A stretch of DNA of 64,000 nucleotides from Chamaecrista fasciculata (lineage: Eukaryota; Streptophyta; Magnoliopsida; Fabales; Fabaceae): the NCBI GenBank assembly GCA_003254925.1, contig QANZ01042174.1:186001-250000 (forward strand), given 5' to 3'. The position numbers and the translations under genes are program-made. Under the pieces are notes generated by a model. That model did not search any database. It saw only the letters and a list, made by a program, of their open reading frames with translations, and was not told the origin of the DNA. Shown piece after piece: positions 60,579 through 64,000 of the stretch. How positions within the stretch are numbered: the stretch's first letter is position 1; every line of letters starts with the position of its first letter.

Positions 60579-61590
60579 GGTAAATTTCACTTTTATACCC
60601 TATCTTATTGACATGTACCACTTTAGTACTCTGTCATTGCAAAAGTATCATTTTATACTCTGTCCTTTAAATCGTTACCCACTTTGGTGCCAATTTAAAA
60701 TTTCCGCTAGTTTTTAACAGTGCTAGGCACATGAGATGTACGAGCTACCAAAAATACCAAATCCCCAATTTTTCAACACCATTGGCGATTCACATTCGTG
60801 ATTCATCTCCGGTCGCGATTTACACACCAAAATATTAATCATCTCATTGAACACATTCATGAAATCGAATCCATTCTTGATTCAAAATCGAACACATTCA
60901 TCTCTAGTCGCGATTTACACACGAAATCCCCAATTTTTCATCACCATTCGCGATTCATCTCCACGCTCAAACACGAAACAACGAGGTACCAACGCACGCA
61001 CGAGTGATGACACTCCAATAATTCGCTCATCATCTTCGCGATTTCAGATTTGCCATTCTCATTTTATCCTCCATCTTCAAAATCAAACCCATTCATGAAA
61101 CTCAATCATCAAATCGAATCCCATTTTAGTTTTGAAACCCTAAATTCCTCTCTGCTTGCCGACGATCTAGTGAAGAAGACAAACCGGAGACGAAGACACA
61201 CCATTGTTCAAGACGAACCAGTGCTGCAATTTTATTTCTAAACTAGAAATTTCAATCAGCCCCTATATGGAAGATGGATGATGACTATATATATGAAAAA
61301 TGTTGAGTGTGCGGGTCTTACCTCCTGGTTTGTAAGTCAAATTGATGGTATATGGGAGAGGATGAAGATTGAATGGGTTTCCAAAGGAGAGGATGAAGAT
61401 TGAATGGGTTTCAAGAAGAGAGGATGAAGAATGGAACGCGAATTGACTTCGAATGGCATGAGAATTGCGAATTGGGTGATGAAAAAATTGGGAATTTAAT
61501 GTTTTTAGTAGCTCATGCCTTTCACGTGCTTAGTACCTTTAAAAACTAAAAAAAAAAAAATTAAATTGGATACCAAAGTGAAATTTACTC
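60579..61590. mobile_element. 1-kb phased MULE-like element with 9-bp TSD and exon-like cargo
   Basis: TATATTTTA lies at both borders (60570-60578 and 61591-61599). Ends are GGGTAAATTTCACTTTTATA and its partner 'aaagtgaaatttactc'. The left arm units step at 31, 30 and 31 bp. The centre (about 60790-61250) is unlike the arms and GC-richer, with phrases such as 'aaaccctaaattcctctctg' and frames including DDLVKKTNRRRRHTIVQ. It resembles captured 5' UTR/first-exon sequence. 'gaggatgaagattgaatggg' is repeated at about 61358 and 61389, with a partial third copy near 61420. Confidence 0.8.
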
Positions 61591-61599
61591 TATATTTTA

Positions 61600-62093
61600 C
61601 ACGCTACATATAGAGTAATATAAATGACAATTAATATATATATATATATATAATACATAATAATTTATTATGAAAGTCCAATTTGTTTAATTTGAAGAGT
61701 TGGAACTGATGAGAAGCAAATTGCACGATTAGATTGAAGAAGTTGGTGTTGAACTTTTACAAGTGGTGCTCTGATCAGAAGGCACCCCAATTTGTTTATT
61801 GATTTATTATATTTGGTAAAAACAATCTATGTACATGTATCAATCAATAAATTTATCTGAAACTTATTTTTCAGTCCAAAAATATTGGCGATTCATTTTT
61901 TTTATTATACATGTACATGAATATTTTTTTGTTTATTTTCTCACTTCAACTCATAAATGAAAAGTGAAAGGGAAAATTAAAAGACTAATCTCTAATATTC
62001 TATTATATCTTTTTCACAAATTAAAGATACTCTTGAGTCTTGAATAAGACGTTTTACAAGAGGTAAGGGAAAGAAATATATATAGATAATTAA
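61600..62093. other. AT-rich spacer
   Basis: No gene or element is recognised; a TA run lies at about 61633-61653. Confidence 0.4.
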
Positions 62094-62576
62094 GGCCAAT
62101 ATCTCAAATTGGTCCCTTATGGATGGGTGAATTTCAAATTGATCCTTTATGTTTCAATTATTTCAGATTAATTTGATATGTTTTAATAATTTCTCAAATT
62201 AGTCCAAAAAATATCGAATGCGGTAGTATATTTCTCGTTTCAAATTTGAATGCAACCAATTTAGAACTATTTTTCTTACAAGTACTTTGGGACTGTCAAC
62301 AAATACAAATTCAAATTGAGTCTCAAAAGTGAATAACTCGTTTCACAGTCGAACAAGCGAAGTTGGTCACATCTCTCTCGTTTCAAGTCTGATTGCAACG
62401 AGTTCAAAATTATGTGCTAATACTTGAAGAATTTCTCTGTCTAGTTAAGGTCATTAGTAAATGAGGTAAAATCGCATCTCAAAAGTAAGTTTGAGACTAA
62501 TTTGAGAAATTATAAAAGTATATAGGCCTAATCTGAGATAAATGAAATATAAGGGACCAAATTTAAATTTTAAGCC
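62094..62576. mobile_element. Phased inverted-repeat element
   Basis: The left end GGCCAATATCTCAAATTGGT and the right 'gggaccaaatttaaattttaagcc' are imperfect inverted repeats. Units with 'aaattggtcc' step at 30, 30 and 30 bp. The interior has 'atctctctcgtttcaagt' and 'gaacaagcgaagttgg', related to the pair at 37487 and 47201 but with a different terminal word. No target-site duplication is clear. Confidence 0.6.
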
Positions 62577-62617
62577 AATATATAGATGACCAATTTAAGG
62601 TTTTCGCCGAGAATTAA

Positions 62618-63047
62618 GGGTCTGATTGGTTGCCCTGTTTCCTGTTTCCATTTTCACTGAAAACAGGAAATATGACTGAAAACGTGTTTTGTACAGTTTT
62701 TTTGAAAATGTTTTCTGGAAACATTTTCTGAAACAGGCTGAAAACAGGAAACGTCAAAAAGACGTTTCCAGTATTTCCAAAAACAAACTTATGATATTTT
62801 GCAACATTACACAAAAGTAAACTATTTAATCATGTTAATATCATCATTTAACTATAATCAAACTTAAAAACATATAAAAATTAGTGTTATTCAAGTTAAC
62901 ATAATTTAAATATGAATGAAAACGATTTTTTAACTTTATAAAACAAACATATTTCTTAAATATTGAAAATTTTGAAATGAAAATAGAATTCCAGAAATGG
63001 AAACAGAAAATGAAAACAGGAAACATTTTCTTAAACCAATCAGGCCC
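62618..63047. mobile_element. PIF/Harbinger (Tourist-like) MITE with TAA target
   Basis: The ends GGGTCTGATTGGTT and AACCAATCAGGCCC are inverted repeats with one mismatch, continued inward by 'cctgtttcc' against 'ggaaac' words. The 3-bp TAA lies on both sides (62615-62617 and 63048-63050), as expected for this superfamily. 'gaaaacaggaaa' recurs many times within. No transposase is present. Confidence 0.75.
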
Positions 63048-63050
63048 TAA

Positions 63051-63694
63051 CATTTCTTTCCCCTCTCATCCGTTTTCCTTCAGTCTTTTCTTTTCCTTCA
63101 TTATCGTAATTCCAAAATACGCTTTAAATGCATGCTATTTTTTTTTTTTAAAAAAAAAACATCAACTTCAAAAAATTGAAGCTGGAAAAATGATAGTAGA
63201 TGACAAAGGTATTGGGCAGGTGGGAGACGTACATATCGAAATTGGGAAGCAACGCCGACAATGAAAATGTGAGGAGTGAGGTTTGCCTCTCATTGATGGA
63301 AACCACAACCTGTTAATTATTAGGTTACAGGTCCCATTAATTACCCATTTTTAATTGAATTCCTGGGTTTATAATTATATTTATAACTGGAAGAAATGAA
63401 AACCATAGGATCGGATTATATTTGAGGATGGAGGGTGTATTTATATTAATTTGTTTATCCAAAAAAAAAAAGGGAAAGAAATTAATGAAAATTGTGAAGA
63501 GGATGCATGGTTTCGTGGAAGTTTCAGGAACAAGGATGCTTATCCAAATTCATTAAATTGGTATAGCAGCAAGGGAACATTAATGGACAATGTGATGAAT
63601 ACGTATGAATTGCCCTTTGCCATCTACATTTGTAATGTACCTTCTCGCGTCCTCACGCCTCTTTCCTTCTATATATCTCTGATCTATCTATTAT

Positions 63695-63728
<34 letters not shown>

Positions 63729-63800
63729 CACACTTATTAATTAAGACTCAACTCTTTTCATATATTTTAGTTGGGTCAAATATTTTGTTAAATCTATAAA
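63051..63800. other. AT-rich spacer
   Basis: No recognised gene is seen. A (TA)n run lies at 63698-63727. Confidence 0.4.
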
Positions 63801-63806
63801 TTAAAG

Positions 63807-64000
63807 GCCAAAGTCTTATTTTGGTCCCTCATATTTGTTCAAAGTTTTATTTTTACTTGTCAAATTTTTTTCGTTCTGATTTAATCTCTCATGTTTGCTC
63901 GAAGTCTTGGTTCGGTTCCTCAAGTTTTCTTCGTTTTGTTTTGATCCCTCAAGTTTCTAAAAAGTTCCACCATTAGTCCCTGACTCTTTTCCATCAAAAT
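63807..64000. mobile_element. Phased-repeat element cut by the window end
   Basis: It begins 'ggccaaagtcttattttggt' and continues with units near 'ttaatctctcatgtttgctc', 'ggttcctcaagttttcttcg' and 'tgatccctcaagtttctaaa' at steps of about 30-31 bp. The same words occur inside the foldback at 11100-11225. The right half lies beyond this window. Confidence 0.55.

Noticed and set aside
63451-63744. A 97-codon plus-strand frame near the end
   Set aside because: It ends in a (TA)n run read as Tyr/Ile repeats and shows no domain or start context.

Overview
This window is nuclear DNA of a flowering plant, most likely a eudicot. The evidence is intron-rich genes with GT..AG introns, plant-specific families (NAC, AP2/ERF, the plant form of PI4K-beta), strongly AT-rich spacers, and a dense load of short DNA transposons and retroelement fragments. 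The species cannot be named from the sequence alone. One ambiguous base (N) lies at 38616.

Seven complete protein genes could be spliced by eye, each with an uninterrupted frame across all junctions. They are: a NAC transcription factor (minus, 2833-4651, 341 aa); phosphatidylinositol 4-kinase beta (minus, 8215-19916, 16 coding exons, 1108 aa); a GH18 chitinase-like protein (minus, 23503-24715, 309 aa); an O-fucosyltransferase-family protein (plus, 27575-32196, 11 exons, 508 aa); a PLP-dependent class V aminotransferase / molybdenum-cofactor-sulfurase-like protein (minus, 32552-35965, 654 aa), convergent with the previous gene; ribosomal protein eL39 (minus, 40568-40923, 51 aa); and an ERF003-type AP2/ERF factor (plus, 49408-50078, 189 aa). 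They do not form a pathway; this is an ordinary eukaryotic gene neighbourhood. The first 36 kb is gene-rich. From 41 kb to the end only ERF003 is convincing, and the rest is AT-rich spacer with mobile-element debris.

The most interesting signal is in the repeats. At least ten elements with mostly unrelated sequences share one design: an inverted-repeat arm built from about three to five tandem units, each 30 or 31 bp long. Four are intact enough to show perfect 9-bp target-site duplications (10945-12282, 47201-47742, 59786-60215, 60579-61590), which fits Mutator-like (MULE) transposition. One is a near-perfect 1.34-kb foldback inside a PI4K-beta intron. Another, truncated, lies upstream of the NAC gene and carries spliced exons resembling the Mad3/BUB1 domain of the spindle-checkpoint kinase, so it looks like a gene-capturing element. 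Other elements supported by ends and target-site duplications are a 169-bp hAT element, a hAT element nested inside a SINE, and a PIF/Harbinger MITE. LINE fragments (zf-RVT and RNase H regions) lie at 36.9-38.6 kb.
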